Assembly: GCA_940337035.1 (NCBI GenBank)
Contig: CALNHX010002703.1
Span: 106,626-170,625 of the forward strand
DNA: 64,000 nt
DNA from: Agriotes lineatus
Taxonomy: Eukaryota; Arthropoda; Insecta; Coleoptera; Elateridae
Direction of reading: 5' to 3'
Shown here: piece by piece, positions 10,915 to 24,500 of the stretch
How positions within the stretch are numbered: position 1 is the stretch's first letter
How the letters are laid out: every line of letters starts with the position of its first letter
The notes under the pieces: generated by a model
Told to the model about the DNA's origin: nothing
The model's input: only the letters and a program-made list of their open reading frames with translations
Database searches by the model: none
Made by a program: the position numbers and the translations under genes

Positions 10915-12900
10915 TGCCTGTACATAATAAATATAAATCCTATATCATAAGAACGATTGGTTAAATTGTCTGGAGAAATAAAAAAAATTACCAGTTGTTT
11001 TGTTTGAAACCCAAATACATTGATTACTCTAAACCTTACATAGAAATTACAAAAAAAAACAAATACTCACTACAGTCAAACTCTTAATGCAATTCATCTT
11101 ATCGATTTGCATATTTCACCGAACTGGGAAATTAAAAGCATCAATAAAGCAAACGTTTCGAAAAACTCTTTCCGTCACTTTAATGTAAAAAAAATTAATC
11201 CCACTATGTATGCAGTATATTATTGTTTTTAACTTCAAAAAAGTGTAAAATATTAGCTGACGAAAACCGATAGAAACAAAAACCAAGGGGTGCACAAATT
11301 AACTGCGCGAAAATTAGACAAGACCGCTTTCGTACGAAAACACCAGTAAAAATGTAGGGCAGAAAAGGAAATTGCTGGTGCAGTGTTTACCTCCATAAAG
11401 AATAATCACTGAACTTCCTTGACTCCGCTCAGGTCGCAGCTCATTTGAACAATGCTCCCGAAAACAGGCAGATATAATAACATTATTCAAATGCCCTTAA
11501 TGCTCTAAACATCGTTTTGTTTAAAAGCCTGTGGGCTTTGGGGGCGCGTTATTTTATTTAGGGGCACACGCAGCAGCTGCGTTTCTGAAAAACCCCTTGA
11601 AAATAGCAAGGCCGAGATTGCCGCTAGATAATCCCGCTCCGGAAACTAATTTCTTGAAGTGTTCGCGTAATTAAATTATGGACGGGCAAATACCGTTTAT
11701 GTGATGTGGAAATTTAGATTTAGCAAGGCGATGGAGAAACGGATATATGCTTGGTAGACACGAAAAGTGCCAAGGAAGATCAATCTTAGGAAATCCTGTA
11801 ACGCAAATAAAATAAGGAAGCGGTATAAAAGTGAATCAATAAAGGCATAGAACCACTAGAGTTCAACCTATTTATTTGAAAATTTTATACAAATTGATAT
11901 AACTAATTACTGGCACGAGCAAAGAACCAAGTTTCGTCATAACCCCTGCAACAGTATACTGTGGTAAGTAGAGAATGTAGAAAACCTTATTTCAAGATAT
12001 CTGCTGTTTTTATCAACATCGTGCGAAGCCCAGCAAATAAAACAAGGAAAATATTTTCATTTTATTAGAGCCATAAAATGAGCAATGCAATACTCGCGCA
12101 TACACATATATGTTTTGTTTTTATATTAAACCACCAAACCTCGGACTCACTTTATACTCTCCCTAGTGACACAAAAAATAAAAGCACAGCGATATTAGAA
12201 GATATGTTGACCCATCTTTATATTTATTTCCTTCAGGCTCTTTTAGTTCATCACATGTTATTGTATTTGTTTTCAGTAGAAATTTACTAAAAAAGGAAAC
12301 ACGGTCACGACCTTTTTATTTAAGAAACAACTTGGTAGCAATGTTTTATTTAATAAAACTTAACGTAAATTAACAATTCATAAAGTTGAATAAATAATTG
12401 CAATACGCGAAGAGTAAATAAATTCGTAGTAGATATAAATTAGCATATTAGAAAACTGTAGAAAAATTTATGTTTATCAACTTGTGAGAATGACTTTGGT
12501 AGTACGTACGTGTCGTACGTATAACCATTTTATAATTAAAATAATTGAATTACATCTTTAACCTCTCCTTAAACAACAAAATTTAGAATTTGTAATTACA
12601 GTTGCCCTGATTTCATTAAAATTGGAAATTTCGAATGATATCATCATCCAACAAGACATAATTCAAGGGAAGATGACATTTATTTAAACATATTGTAATT
12701 TAAAAATGTTTGGATTAGAACAATATAGCGTCATCTTTGCTTTGTAATTACTAAAAGTTTTAAATATAACTTGATGTGTATTTGAAATCTATACAGAAAA
12801 ATATAAAAAACAAACATAAGCAATACTGGAACATTACTTCGTAGTTCCAAAATATAAAAAATTGAATTTAATAATAACGCAATCGCACAATAGTTAAACA
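10915..12900. other. Noncoding stretch with a GC-richer island at 11.38-11.70 kb
   Basis: No coding or repeat feature is recognised. The island 11380-11700 stands out with blocks such as GGGGGCGCG, GCAGCAGCTGCG and CCCGCTCCGG in an otherwise AT-rich stretch, and includes an E-box palindrome (CAGCTG). A conserved intronic regulatory element is possible but not shown. Frame 12078-12290 (70 codons) has no recognisable motif. Confidence 0.35.
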
Positions 12901-13160
12901 AAACACCCTATATTTCTTTAGGAATAGTCAAGCCCCTATAGATTCTACGTTTTACATGCAGCGGTTCCAACTTATTAAAGTTTTTAGGAGGGGGGTGGTC
13001 AACTAGGGCACAAAAATACTAAAGTTTCATAAAATCGGGATATTTCAATACAGGGTGTTCAAAATACCCGTTCATATTTCAATATCTTCTATCTTTATTT
13101 AGTCAATTTTTTCAGATGGAACACCCTATATTTTATTACAGGAATAAATAGAGCCTTAAA
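12901..13160 (+). repeat. Diverged direct repeat with CACCCTATAT ends
   Basis: Related blocks at about 12902-12940 and 13122-13156 both read ACACCCTATATTT, then 'aggaata', then 'agcc', some 220 bases apart. Between them is an inverted-sense CAGGGTGTTC at 13051. These look like ends of Tc1/mariner-type non-autonomous copies arranged in series. No clean borders were defined. Confidence 0.45.
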
Positions 13161-13295
13161 TTTATTTTATTTTGACCCCAACATGTTGCACTTTAATCTA
13201 AAGAGCGTTTGGGAAATTAAGCTTTTAATAAAAAATCGTGATGATTGTGTACTATTTGGAGCATCTATACCATACAATCGGTGGTCTCTTTCTTT

Positions 13296-13339
13296 GTATG
13301 TATGTATGTATGTATGTATGTATGTATGTATGTATGTAT
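13296..13339 (+). repeat. (GTAT)n microsatellite
   Basis: About eleven uninterrupted GTAT units. It lies at the head of a short block (13265-13510) with 'tgttcgctatctcctccga' and a terminal GCGAAGCG motif. Confidence 0.97.
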
Positions 13340-13517
13340 ATATGTATCTTTGTTCGCTATCTCCTCCGAAGATACTGGACCGACTAAATTGTATGATAGC
13401 ATAAAATTTTGCAAATTTTTAGACCGGTTTTTAGTTGCAAAAAAGTACGAAAAAGTACAGTTTTAATTAAATCATGTAATTAGCGAAGCGAAGCGTAGCT
13501 CGGGTGATTCACTAGTA
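13340..13517 (+). mobile_element. Possible Helitron-like 3' portion
   Basis: The block reads 'gttcgctatctcctccga', 'actggaccgact', then an AT body, ending in GCGAAGCGAAGCGTAGC, 'tcgggtgatt' and CACTAGT at about 13511-13517. Many arthropod non-autonomous Helitrons have a head with short repeats, a '..actg.accga' segment and a GC-rich end closing on CTAGT. Here the expected strong subterminal hairpin is not evident and the 5' TC end was not located, so this stays tentative. Confidence 0.3.
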
Positions 13518-13526
13518 GTTTATAAT

Positions 13527-13797
13527 AGTGCTGGTAAAAAACCGATTTGACGGTTAACAGCGGTTTTTTCATAAATCGAACACCGGTAAACCGGTTAACC
13601 AATAATCTGATTTTAAACGGTTAACGAACCGTGTGGTAAACCAGTTTAAGAACCGGTTTGTAAATCTGTTTTAGGAAGGATTTGTAAATCGGTTGACGAA
13701 GCGGTTTGAAAACCTGGTTAAAAACATTAAACCATATCAAAATTCAAAAGGTGTTTTGTAGAATCTATATGAACTATAAATTCATGAATCCAGCACT
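13527..13797. mobile_element. Short hAT-like element rich in ACCGGTT words
   Basis: AGTGCTGG at 13527 faces its complement CCAGCACT at 13790-13797, like short hAT termini. Just inside the left end are repeated, degenerate words: CGGTTAAC, ACCGGTAAACCGGTTAACC, AACCGGTTTG and variants between 13545 and 13720. Such strings occur in the subterminal regions of some hAT families, where transposase binds. I could not confirm an 8-bp duplication: the flanks 'tttataat' and 'ctataaaa' agree only partly. An alternative reading is a degenerate tandem array. No host role can be assigned. Confidence 0.45.
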
Positions 13798-16142
13798 CTA
13801 TAAAATTCCAAAAAGTGCCTATGCAAACTTGTTTTAATGAACCTTTGTAGCAGTGAAGGACACGCGTCCGCATAACATTTGTGATAAATATACAAATAAC
13901 CAGCGTTATTACCTCAAAAACTTCAGAGATTTGTAATACGTCTTTAAGTAGCGGCACAAATGAATTATAAAGTGTTATTCTGATTTATTTAGCATTCGTT
14001 TCGTGCGGATATTTCAGAGCCACTCCCCAAAGAGTGATATGGGATAAGGTGTCTTCAGGACTATATGATATATAATTTGTAACATCTCAGAGCTGAAATG
14101 TTTATAGAAAAAATTCAGCTCTAATTTTTCGAAAAAGTACTAATATCCTCTAGAGATCATGTCGTAATTTACTTTAACTTTTAAATTTTTTATTGATCAT
14201 AAATATAAAACGTATTGATACCTTTCAAAAGATTGAATCTAGTTGTTTACAGCGCCTGCTAATTTATTCTAGTATGAAAAACCAGAAACACACTTTGCAG
14301 TCAAAAGCTGGCTGTTAGCTTTTGTGTTTAAACCACTGCAACGAGAGTGCTTTGTCGCAGTAGCTCTGTTGTTTGTTTCACAAAAAGACTCATTAAATGA
14401 AAGCAAATAATACTGCCGAGAGTTAACCCTTAATGGAGCTGGTACAATAAAGCAGTCAGTCATTTTATGTTAATTTATAACCAAAACGAGTATTGGGCAC
14501 GTGACAAGCTTTCACAGTTTGCAGATGTTTTCAACCAACGATATTTAGCTAACCAGTAATGATTTTATTAGGTCTCGTTAACTGTCAAATCCTTTCAATA
14601 AATTAGCATAGATGCACATCTACTAGAACAACATGTAAACATTTCTTAAACATGTTTATAACAGTGATATCTAAATTAATCAACCTCTTTCTTTATCACA
14701 TTCGGACATAGTTTCCAAATGCCAGTTACGTGGTATTCAAATTACTTATAACAATATTTAGTTCCATCGTAACATAATAATGCTATTTAGCAACACAACC
14801 ACAAATCAATTTAAAAATTCTATTCGCGTCCATTTTCAGAACACAAACTGATAAACCTTCACCATTATACAACGAAACCGAATTACTATGTACCGAAAAT
14901 GACAAATTCCGCTATTCCCCACATTTTAGCTCTCATGCCTTAAATTGAGTTGACGGTACAGACAGAACACCAGAAAACACGCTTTTGATTGATGCGAGTT
15001 TTAAGTGCCGGATTATGTTAATAGCCGGGGTTGACCTACATTTACATTTACATTAAACTTATGAGGTTACAATCTGGTAAAAATGTCTTCATAGAATACT
15101 CCCGTTTGTATTATGGGAATTTTGAGCAATTATAAAACTCGTGTAAGCATTTAAACGGTGCATACGATGTAGTACCACAAAAATAAGTTCTGGTTAAGTG
15201 CTGCTTATGCTGTGGCACTTGTTTTAATTTGAAAGTGTTTTTAAGCAACGTCGTAAAGATAACGGATAAAATATGTATACTTTGCAGGTTGACTGTTTCA
15301 ATGGTGGGAACATTACTATAGATATGAACATGTATTGAATATGCAGTTTCTACTTGTACAGCAAATTAAATATCTTATCAAACCATGGCTATCTTAACCA
15401 CTACTACACTAATTTCTTTATTAAAAATTAAAATTTTAAGTACACTTGGAATATGTAATTTGTTAATTGTTAATCATTAAAATAACATTTCAGGAATGCA
15501 GGAAACGATGTTCATTCACTATGAAAAGGTATATCCGTAAATGCATTTTTTTAAGTATACAAGGTCTTTCTAGTAAAACTCATTCTTATAAAATATTTTG
15601 GGTTCTATTACGGCAAGTTTGAGTAATTATTAAAGTGGGGAAAAGCAGAACAAAATCCCTAAATCAAATTAAAATCTTGGCTTGGGACCGGAAGAAATGG
15701 AAGAAGTGAATTACAGAAACGGGAAGAAGAGTAATTATTAAACTCATATAAGCATGCAAGCGGTATAGGTAAGTGGTACCGCAAAAATGAGCAATAAAAC
15801 GCTTTGGAAAAAAATTATCTAGGAACATCCAATGCACGTAGGATATTCGATAAAAATATTACCTTGCGTACTATATCCTTGAGAAGTGAATAATTTGTGC
15901 GTTAAATTAACACGAATTACTACTGAAATAGTTCCAATTATCACTTGAATTGAATTATCCCCATGGAAGTAAAATAGTCTCGCGCTATTGGTTGTTTGAA
16001 TATGTAAAGCAATGTTCTAATTAATTCACTGCTCATTATATTCAAGACAGCTTTTTTATTGAAACGCTATTACTATGATCTTTATATAATAATAATTGTA
16101 ATTTTCTGACAGATAAAATTAAGATGTTTGCTAATAATTAAG
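13798..16142. other. Noncoding stretch with one old duplication
   Basis: No coding feature is seen. Segments 15114-15188 and 15719-15793 are diverged direct copies: both carry 'gggaa', 'agYaattat', 'aaactc', 'taagcat', 'gcggta' or 'acggtgca', and a 'gtaccRcaaaaat' end. They lie about 605 bases apart. The short frame at 14269-14463 (minus) is unassigned. Confidence 0.4.
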
Positions 16143-16464
16143 TATGATCAAACATTAATCTCATCTAGTATGGCTATGAAAGAACAAATTGCTCCCTTTA
16201 AAACTGGCTCCAATATATTTTATTTTTAGGTTAAATTTAAGATGAAGTGTCTATTCGACCGGCGCAAGCTTATTTGTTGGACAATTACATTACTTTTACG
16301 TGCAAATTCATTTATTTCAATATAATATTGTAATAAAATGGATAAAAAGAATATTTAATAATAAAATTTGACAGTTTGAATTAAATATAACTATGTAAGC
16401 CAATTTTAAAGGCGTTGGTTTGCACTTCCACAGCCATACTAGATGAGATAAATTTTTGATCATA
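16143..16464. repeat. Inverted repeat (foldback) with about 66-bp arms
   Basis: The arm 16143-16209, beginning TATGATCAAA and carrying 'ctcatctagtatggct', is mirrored by 16399-16464, with roughly 80 per cent identity by eye and a spacer of about 190 bases. TATGATCA and TGATCATA form the outer ends. Just outside, a 20-base word 'tctattaatccaYccttttt' occurs twice in direct orientation at 16494 and 16575. Likely a MITE; the target duplication is unclear. Confidence 0.72.
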
Positions 16465-19400
16465 CTATATTTCATCCCTATGATGATTAATAGATCTATT
16501 AATCCACCCTTTTTTAAAAAAACAGTTAATTAATGAAAAAGAGTGTATTAATCAAAAACAGTGTATTAATGGCGTCTATTAATCCATCCTTTTTGAATAA
16601 TTGATTAATATTGAAATTAACAAGCGGTCAACGAAAAAAAGGTTTAATGGCGCCCGGCATTGACAAAAATAAGTAACACATCTTAATGAACATGGTCAGC
16701 AAACCAGTCCTAATAGAGATCTTAGCATTTTTTGCTTCCGGAATTTAAATAAATGCTGGCCTTTTTATCTCATTCATTATAAAATATTCTAACGGTTTTG
16801 ATTTGAAACCAAGTATATTCTTTTATTTTGTCATATTATTTGAAACGAAGCTTATGCTACCTAGGAAATTTTCGTGCATATTGGCACTGATTTCCACACT
16901 AGGCCGTTTTTAGTAGCTATTATCTGGTTGTTATAAATAAAATTGTCAGAACCATGCATCTTTTGGATTTTTAGTTTGTTTTTAATCAATTTATCGGGCT
17001 TTCGAATTCGTTTATATTGATTGGAATCTTCGATAATACCTTTGGGTTTGATCAGTTAAAAAATCTTACAATTACATCGGGCCGCAATTTATCCCTTGGT
17101 CTAACATATTTGTTCCCCTTATTTAAATTTATCGTCATCAAGCATCTAGTTTGCGGTACTTCTGGGCAGTACTTTCGAGTTGGAGCTGTGTGGAGTTATG
17201 GGTGGTGACGAGTACTGATGGAGCCGTTCTTATTGTGCGTTAGCCCCGTGCACAAAAGTCAGCTACCTTTGTATATATTTGGTTGATGCTACATGGCGCA
17301 ACCATAATTTTTGCTCAATCCCCACATGAACTAATTTGTGAAATTGAAACTTTGCACTGGTGAAAAGTTGTATGTGCCACCATTTTGTCTAATCGTCGTC
17401 AGTAGCAGAGTTCATTGAATTATTGACTACTAAGTTTGTTTTAAAAAATTGTAATTAATTGCTCATATATCTTTGCTTGTTGAGTGGATAATTATTATAT
17501 TTAAAGTAACTCAGTTACTTTTGAAATGATTTTCACACTGGTAAAGAGTTTTTTGTTTTAGGTTCTAACATCGAATGTTTTATGAGCACACGTTTGGTTT
17601 AAGTCTCATTTGCTTAAATCTTACGACTTTTGTTACCTATACACATCTATACTTAGTGTCTCAGAATACTAAATCAGAGCATTGACCTTTCTACAGCTTA
17701 TTGCATTATTGCGTCATTATTGGTAGCAAAATGTTTGCATTTTTTAAAGTTTTATTTATTTAACTTTGTCAATATTTAACCTTTCTAAATTGTGATGGGA
17801 TAACACTGAACTTAGGCGAATTCTGAACCGTTGTATATATTGACGCTAGCTTGTAGTATATTATTAACATTTGTGGAATATAGTGTGTCTTTGATATTAT
17901 TGATTTATTCATAATTATTATTGGGGAACTACCAATTTTGTATTAACTGTTATGCCTATTCTTTTATATATATTAAAGCATTCGCACTTAAACCAATTGA
18001 CTAGATGCTCTTTTTTTGCCAAGTATTTTATCTCTAATTAATATGGTAATTGTGAAACCCTTTGACCGGTAAGTTGTTGTCTTGATTTTGTGTGCACCAC
18101 TATTCTGGAACAAATTAGTGTGGAGACTTTAGTGCGACTATCTTGTTCCTGGCGCCCTTATAATTTCAACCTTGTTTAACTCAAGAAAGGCATTCGCCAT
18201 ATTGTATCCACCCCTTTGAGTGAGACAAGCACCTTCTTTACAGCCTCAGAGTTTAAATTAGTTCTGCCTATACAAGAATTTATAAATTCTTTAAAAAATG
18301 CTGGCTTATCCTAATGTTTCCACAGACTTGCCCTGTTTATATTGCTATTAAAGCTATTACAGCAAGAACACATTCATAAAATTCTAACTTCGCCTATTGT
18401 TTTCGTATGTGTAGTTAACATTGTCTTACCACAGCTTTAATTGAAATTACATCATAACAACTGATCTTTACTTTGCATATTTCGGCTATGACTATACAGA
18501 AACTGTATAATACAACGGACTCGTGAATGAATGCTTCACGGCCGTCTTTTTAGCTTTCGCGAAATAAGCCGTCAAGGCTGTTTAGATAGGCACTATTTTA
18601 CATATTAACTTCGATCATTTAAGAAAAAGTATGAAATACCATAAAAAAACGAACATACCAATCGTAACTATCGTATTTTATCACGAACCGGAAGCCATGA
18701 GTAGCAGCAACATGCCTGCAATTTAAACTTTTTGCATCAAGCAAAAAATGAACGAAATTCTTTCGCGATTGAAACCAGTCAAAGGTATTTTAGTCGCAAA
18801 TATTTTCCCAAGAGAACAATTTAGTCTCGCTTTACTGCTTTCAATCTACAGAGTTGCAATTTCTACAACTAAATTAGATCATCAATTACTAAATTGATGA
18901 GACATAAAGCTGAATGGAAAGTCATCGATGTTCCATTGTAAAATCGATATCATTATTCTTTCAACTTCATTGAGGTATATACAGAGTAACTACGTGGAAC
19001 ACTGATTAATAGTTTATCTAGAAAGCAAACTTTAAATGTCGTATTTTTTTTTTTGTAAATGAAATTTGTTAGTGCTCATTTTGTCTAAATATAGTTGTTG
19101 TTTGATACTGATATCTTACTTAATTTCTCGCTGCATTAAGTTTCTAATTTTTTGTTACTCGATACTACCAACATAACATATTATATTAATGATAATAATT
19201 AGAATACTTTATATTTCAAGTACCCTAAAATTATTATTATAGTATAAGAAAGTTTTGGATATTCCAATATAATGAATGACAATTTTATAGATTTATTCTG
19301 AAAATTAAAATAGTCCACCACGTGTGCTCACTCCACATTGTGTTCAATTAATAATTCAATACCTCAACACGCAACCCGAATCATATAACGTCGATGCAAG

Positions 19401-20239
19401 TAGTAATTATGGCAAAAGGAATTCGGCGAAAAATAAAAGGAACATTGAAAACACCAATGTGTAAATACCTATATTTCATTTAAGACATTAAAAGGTTAAT
19501 AATAATAAATTTTGTTTATTGATAAGCTAACTTGAAATTGCGTCAGTGTCAGATTTTAATCAAAACCAACACGCCCTAAACGTCACTCATACAATATTTA
19601 TATCATCAGTTTGGACTGTTAATCATATCCTACACCAAGACAATTTCAATTATATCAAGAGATCACGTAATTACTAGATTCAGAAAATATTTATAATGTA
19701 ATTCAAGTTATGTTGTGTCAGCTGGACTGGCAATAGAATATTCCTGAACTAATGTAATGATAACAAATGTGCCTCCAAATACTTTTGAACTCTTCTTCTC
19801 TGTCGTTTAAAGCATTTTAAAATGGCTGGGTTGCGTTGTTAATTTTTTGACATTCTTCTTCAATTCTGTGTCAGTTCGTTGAAATCATTAACCTGAGTCT
19901 TAAAAATTGTTTTTCTCCAACCACACGAATAAGACGCCATGTTGTCGAATAATTTTGTATAAAAAGTAAGTCATTTCGGGATGTTCACCAATTACCTTGG
20001 CAACTGTACACTTTTCGATTCATATTTGCACTAGTACAAAAATGGACGCAAGATAGGGTTTTGCATGGTAAATTTTAAATAAAACACAAATGCTTCGTCA
20101 ATATTCGGCAATCGCCGTCGTTGTTGTTTAATTTCCCCGTATAGTGATTGTTTATTTGCACCATGACAGTTCTACAATATAACCTACAATGTGTGATTCT
20201 AAATAATAAATCATATTACCGAATTTATGAGTAGTTGGA
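16465..20239. other. Long noncoding stretch
   Basis: Apart from the 20-base direct repeats near 16.5 kb, I see no gene, transposase or SINE signature. The sequence is AT-rich with occasional short open frames (for example 17017-17208) lacking motifs. Consistent with intron. Confidence 0.4.
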
Positions 20240-20388
20240 GAAAAATAGTATGTTTCATTTGCACAAAAAATGCGTTTTCGGGACGCTTAAGACTCGCCGG
20301 ACTCCGCTGCGCGTCGTCCGGCGATCTGTCCTACTTGTCCCGAAATCATGCATTTTTTGTACTAATGAAACAAATAACTATTTTTAAA
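20240..20388. repeat. Foldback element with GC-rich head
   Basis: The arms 20240-20284 and 20337-20388 pair as a long hairpin: 'aaaaatagta', 'tgtttcat', 'gcacaaaaaatgc' and 'cgggac' on the left have complements on the right. The enclosed head is very GC-rich and itself folds (CGCCGGAC at 20295 with GTCCGGCG at 20316). An AT-rich stem topped by a GC-rich, CpG-rich loop recurs in other foldbacks at 34.4, 42.2, 55.6 and 61.6 kb. Confidence 0.8.
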
Positions 20389-21060
20389 GGTTACCAAAAT
20401 GTGATATGACAAGAGCGATGGAGCCAGGATGTAGCAATATTTCTGATAATGAGCCTATCATCAAAATATTCGCGTAAAAAATTAATTGTATCTGCAGCTG
20501 CATGAGCTGTTGCAGAAAACCATCCTGTAACTAATCATCCTAAATTTCAGTTACGAAAAGTTGCAATAATTCGTTTCCTATGTACCTTGCTGAAATTAGC
20601 GGAAAAATATTGGCTCACCTAACCTACGAGCACTCATACCAGCCCAGATTCCTATGTTCTGTTAATGAAAGGGTTCTTCATTTATATGGTAAGAACTCCA
20701 AATCTGCATATTCCGGGAATTAATATATCCATTAAGATTCGTCTGTAAAACCTTAAATTTAACTGCTCATCATTGAGATTATTTAGAAGCCAACAACCAG
20801 ACTAACAGTTTCTGAACTGATTAATCAGTAAGGATGCAGATGCAAAGCTTGTCTCAATATCATATGGCAATGGCAAGTACCGTAACTCGACTCATTAACT
20901 TGCTGGCATAAATGCCTAATTGGTGTTTTTGGAGCCTCGCCAATTCGTTGTCTGACAGTTTCAATTAAAGCAGGTACTTTCGTCTTTGAGCTACCAGACG
21001 CTTCTTTTCTTCCAACACTTCCAGTTTTCCGAAAATTTCTGATCAAATTCTTCACAAGCT
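20389..21060 (-). pseudogene. Mariner-type (DUF4817 family) transposase pseudogene
   Basis: The minus strand opens with KNLIRNFRKTGSVGRK, a helix-turn-helix segment, then RIGEAPKTPIRHLCQQ and LRQALHLHPY. This is the N-terminal signature of the transposases whose consensus runs (V/L)..F..TGSV and LHLHPYK. After a stop, frame-shifted pieces NMQIWSSY and NEEPFH (matching the N.RIW...NPH segment) and later IIRNIATSW follow in order. The first catalytic Asp region is eroded and the C-terminus is not seen. The open part is 76 codons. It belongs to the same broad family as the fragment at 1750-1940. Confidence 0.82.
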
Positions 21061-21368
21061 ACACAATTTCCGATAGAAAATAATTTCATTGAGGTACCTC
21101 TAAATATTCAACAAAACCAGGAGAAATCGAACGGGCCTATTCATCATGAACTTGAAAGCCATTTGAAAGTAAGGTTCATTAACTAATGCTCTTTGAAATG
21201 TATTAAAAACCAATCTGACATATATTACCCCCGTCGCTCTTCCCGCGAGGAATGAATGGTCCTGGGCATCGAACGATTAAAGAGACTAAAGATAATGAAT
21301 GAATGAATTATAAACATTTCCAGAATCTTAAAATAACGTGAGTTTTTAATCCCCAACTTCTAGCTTGA

Positions 21369-21589
21369 TATACACTGTTGTTTTTATCTCGTTACAACAC
21401 ATATTACGTCCAGCGTTTTTTCATGAGTATTTAACATTTTGATAACATTTTAAATAAACTAATTTGATGCCGCTGCGGCAACTATGAAATTAGTTTATTT
21501 AATTTGTTATCAAAATGTTAAACACTCATACAAACAACGCTGGACATAATATGTGTTGTAACGAGATAAAAAAAAACCACAGTGTATAT
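21369..21589. repeat. Foldback with about 100-bp near-perfect arms
   Basis: The left arm (21369-21465, beginning ATATACACTG) pairs almost completely with the right arm (about 21485-21589). Shared blocks include 'tctcgttacaacacatatta', 'gtccagcgtt' and 'aacattttgataaca'. The central loop, about 20 bases, contains GCCGCTGCGGC, itself a palindrome. Such a compact cruciform-capable structure fits a foldback MITE. No coding content. Confidence 0.88.
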
Positions 21590-24500
21590 TAATCGCAAAT
21601 GTTAATATATAATTTTCAAAGGAAAATCTGAAAAAAATTATTAAAATTCGGTAGGCTTTGGTATTTAAAATACAAATTAAATCAAATATCTGTAGTAGTA
21701 CCATCGGGATTATAAAAATTGAACGACTCCTGTAAATCCTGTACACATATTATGGGATATTTTAATGTTGTGATAGTGACTCATAAGCATTTAGGTAAAA
21801 TCTAGTGCGAGCCAAGCATACTAATAAATGAGTTTGCTCGAACATCTAACATTGTTAGTTGAAAACCGGAATAGAAACTTTTTTTTTGAAAATTATTCTA
21901 GGCGTATACTTTTCTATGTTCCCGATGGTACGTTGAAGTAATGCCTATCGGTACACATAAAAAATTCGGACTTTTAAGTTAAATGTGCTCCTTTTACATG
22001 CAACTATTAGTACGCCTATCAAGCAAAACCAAATTAAGAAAACTTTCTTGAATGTAGAAATCATCGTTTAAATTAATATATTAACAAATAATAAACAATA
22101 GATTCGCACACAACGTTTCAGGGCATTCACTAACCCTTAAGGAATAAGGTAAAAATATATTTTGAAACCAACTAAAGTAAACAGAGCGCAAATACTCGAC
22201 ATATTTCATAAACTAACTATAGTTACTTTTTTAAAGCAAATTTTTCTAATTAAGATCTTTTACTCGTACGTTGCTACATTTTCACTGGTGTTTATTAAAA
22301 GCACAGAAATATCAATAAAAAACTAATATTTTTTGTATATATTTCTGTAAAAACCAACATATTAGGCTTTCGTCTTTCATCCAGCTATAACTTATAAAAT
22401 AAAAACTATGTTAATCAGCACCACTGATAGTTGACGATAGATTAATTAGTGCTGTTTACATGTTAACCCGTCACTCACTAACACATGAATAGAAGATAAT
22501 TACACTTTTAAAGTGAATGTGTTCATTATAGGCGAATACACTTGGGAGTGGCTTAAATTAGTCATCTGAAAACGTAATCACAGCGTCACGTTTTTGATAT
22601 AATTCTACAACTGGATTAGTTTTAAAGAAAATATTTAAATGAAATAGCGAAACAAGCTTCAGTAGTGGATGAAAATTAACCCATCATTCATTGAAATCTA
22701 TTAAAATCTGTGAATTTATTGATGAAAGTTTTATTAATTAGACAATTGTTATATAAGTTAAGTTATTTCAAAATAGTATGTATAGTTACCTGCCTCATAT
22801 TTTTTAACAAAATGTAATAATTAGGTACCTAATTAACAAACCTCTAAAATATAAAAAATTACAACATTTTTTTTTCAGAACGTACTTTCCTATATCTACT
22901 GTTTTTAATTAAGACACAAAATAATTTCAAAACAATTACTCGTACCAATGTTTGAAGCTAGAACTGTTCTGAAATAAATGTGAAGGTACTCACAATAATT
23001 GTCAGTTAATAGACGTAAATCGCTCACTAAGCTGGAGTTCTATTGTTAACATTTCTATGCCTTTATTTTTCTTTTTTCCACAAAAAGTGCCAGGTAAGCA
23101 TTTTCTACTCTAATGATTATGTGGATATTTTCAAAAACCGGTTGTTTGTGTTCCTTGTGGCTTTTTCTGAAGACCAATAGGAGTAAATATGTGGCCAGCG
23201 TTCACCATTTTCCCGGTTGATTGGTGGGCCCCAAGAATTTGACATTTGAGGAGCAAAGGCTATTATCACATGAATGTTTCTACCGTTGGACAACTCACAT
23301 ATCCTCAACAGCAGTGTTCATAAGGAAGGTCAGAAATTGTTTGTAATGCCATAACTACCTGCTGGTTCATACATTATAAAAGAGTTTAACGCTTTGATCT
23401 ATTAAAAAGTGAGTTATTGAGTTCGAATCTTGGTCCCTGCAAATTTTTTTAAAAGTCATCGAAACATGCGATTGCAACTTTCTTCGTCTACGCTTCACAA
23501 AAATTAGTTTCGGTGTCCTTTACGAATTTTCTTTAGTCGTGTATTAAATAATATAATAACGGTCAACGCACATTGAAATGTGTGTCTAATGGAGCGGTCA
23601 TCCCAAAGAACGCATGGAAAATCCATTCCATGCTAATCCTGTTGTGCCGAAGTATTGATAAGGGGCTTGTACTGTCCCATATTGTTTATATTAAAAAATA
23701 TTGTTTATCTATTTTTGTGTTTTGAGTACGTAACAATCAAAAAGTGTTAAATGTTAAGGTTTGTTATATTCGTATGTTAAAATTGGTTTTAATTTTTCTG
23801 CAAAAATGTGTTGAAGGTTAAAACTAGTTTCTGGAGAAGTGAAAATAACTAAATTTTTAGAAATAAAGATTGCAGATAATTATAAACGTATTTCTACATT
23901 AACTATTTGCTCAATAAATAGAAGTTTTATATCAATAATAGTTTCTTTATTTGCATAGTCTGGTATAGGTATTAGATTGTTTTTTATTAACTCTATTTTC
24001 TAAATAGTCAGTAACCACTGAATCCTATGACCAACAACATGACTCGAAATTTAAATCATTTACCTTAAATTTTTATACAGGGTGTCTTATCGGTGTGCAG
24101 AAGGAGGGTAGCTCCTCACTCTGGCAATTATTAATATTAAATTTGGGCAAGGCAATACATACCGTGTGTTGCATTAAATATATGCTTTCTTAAATGGAAC
24201 ACTCAATATATTATGGCATTTTTCAGCTTTAATCAGCACTGAAGTGGCTATGGGACTATTTTCAACCGATCTTCCTCTAGATTGAGTTAATTGCAAAAAA
24301 GTGGTCCATTTCAGACTCTTGTAGTGGCGAAACTGTTCGAGGTTCGGGTTCTCACAGACAAAACGTTTTATTAGTGAAAATTGCATACATACGTGCAAAA
24401 GTTTGTTAATATAAAACCTTATTGTGATACCAGGGTTACAATGGTGTAACTACAGAAAAAAATAGAGTTTTGATTTTTTAATCTGATTTTAATTTCCAAA

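Noticed and set aside
13183..13466. Two 73-codon frames with Cys-Met-Tyr-Val repeats
   Set aside because: They merely translate the (GTAT)n microsatellite.
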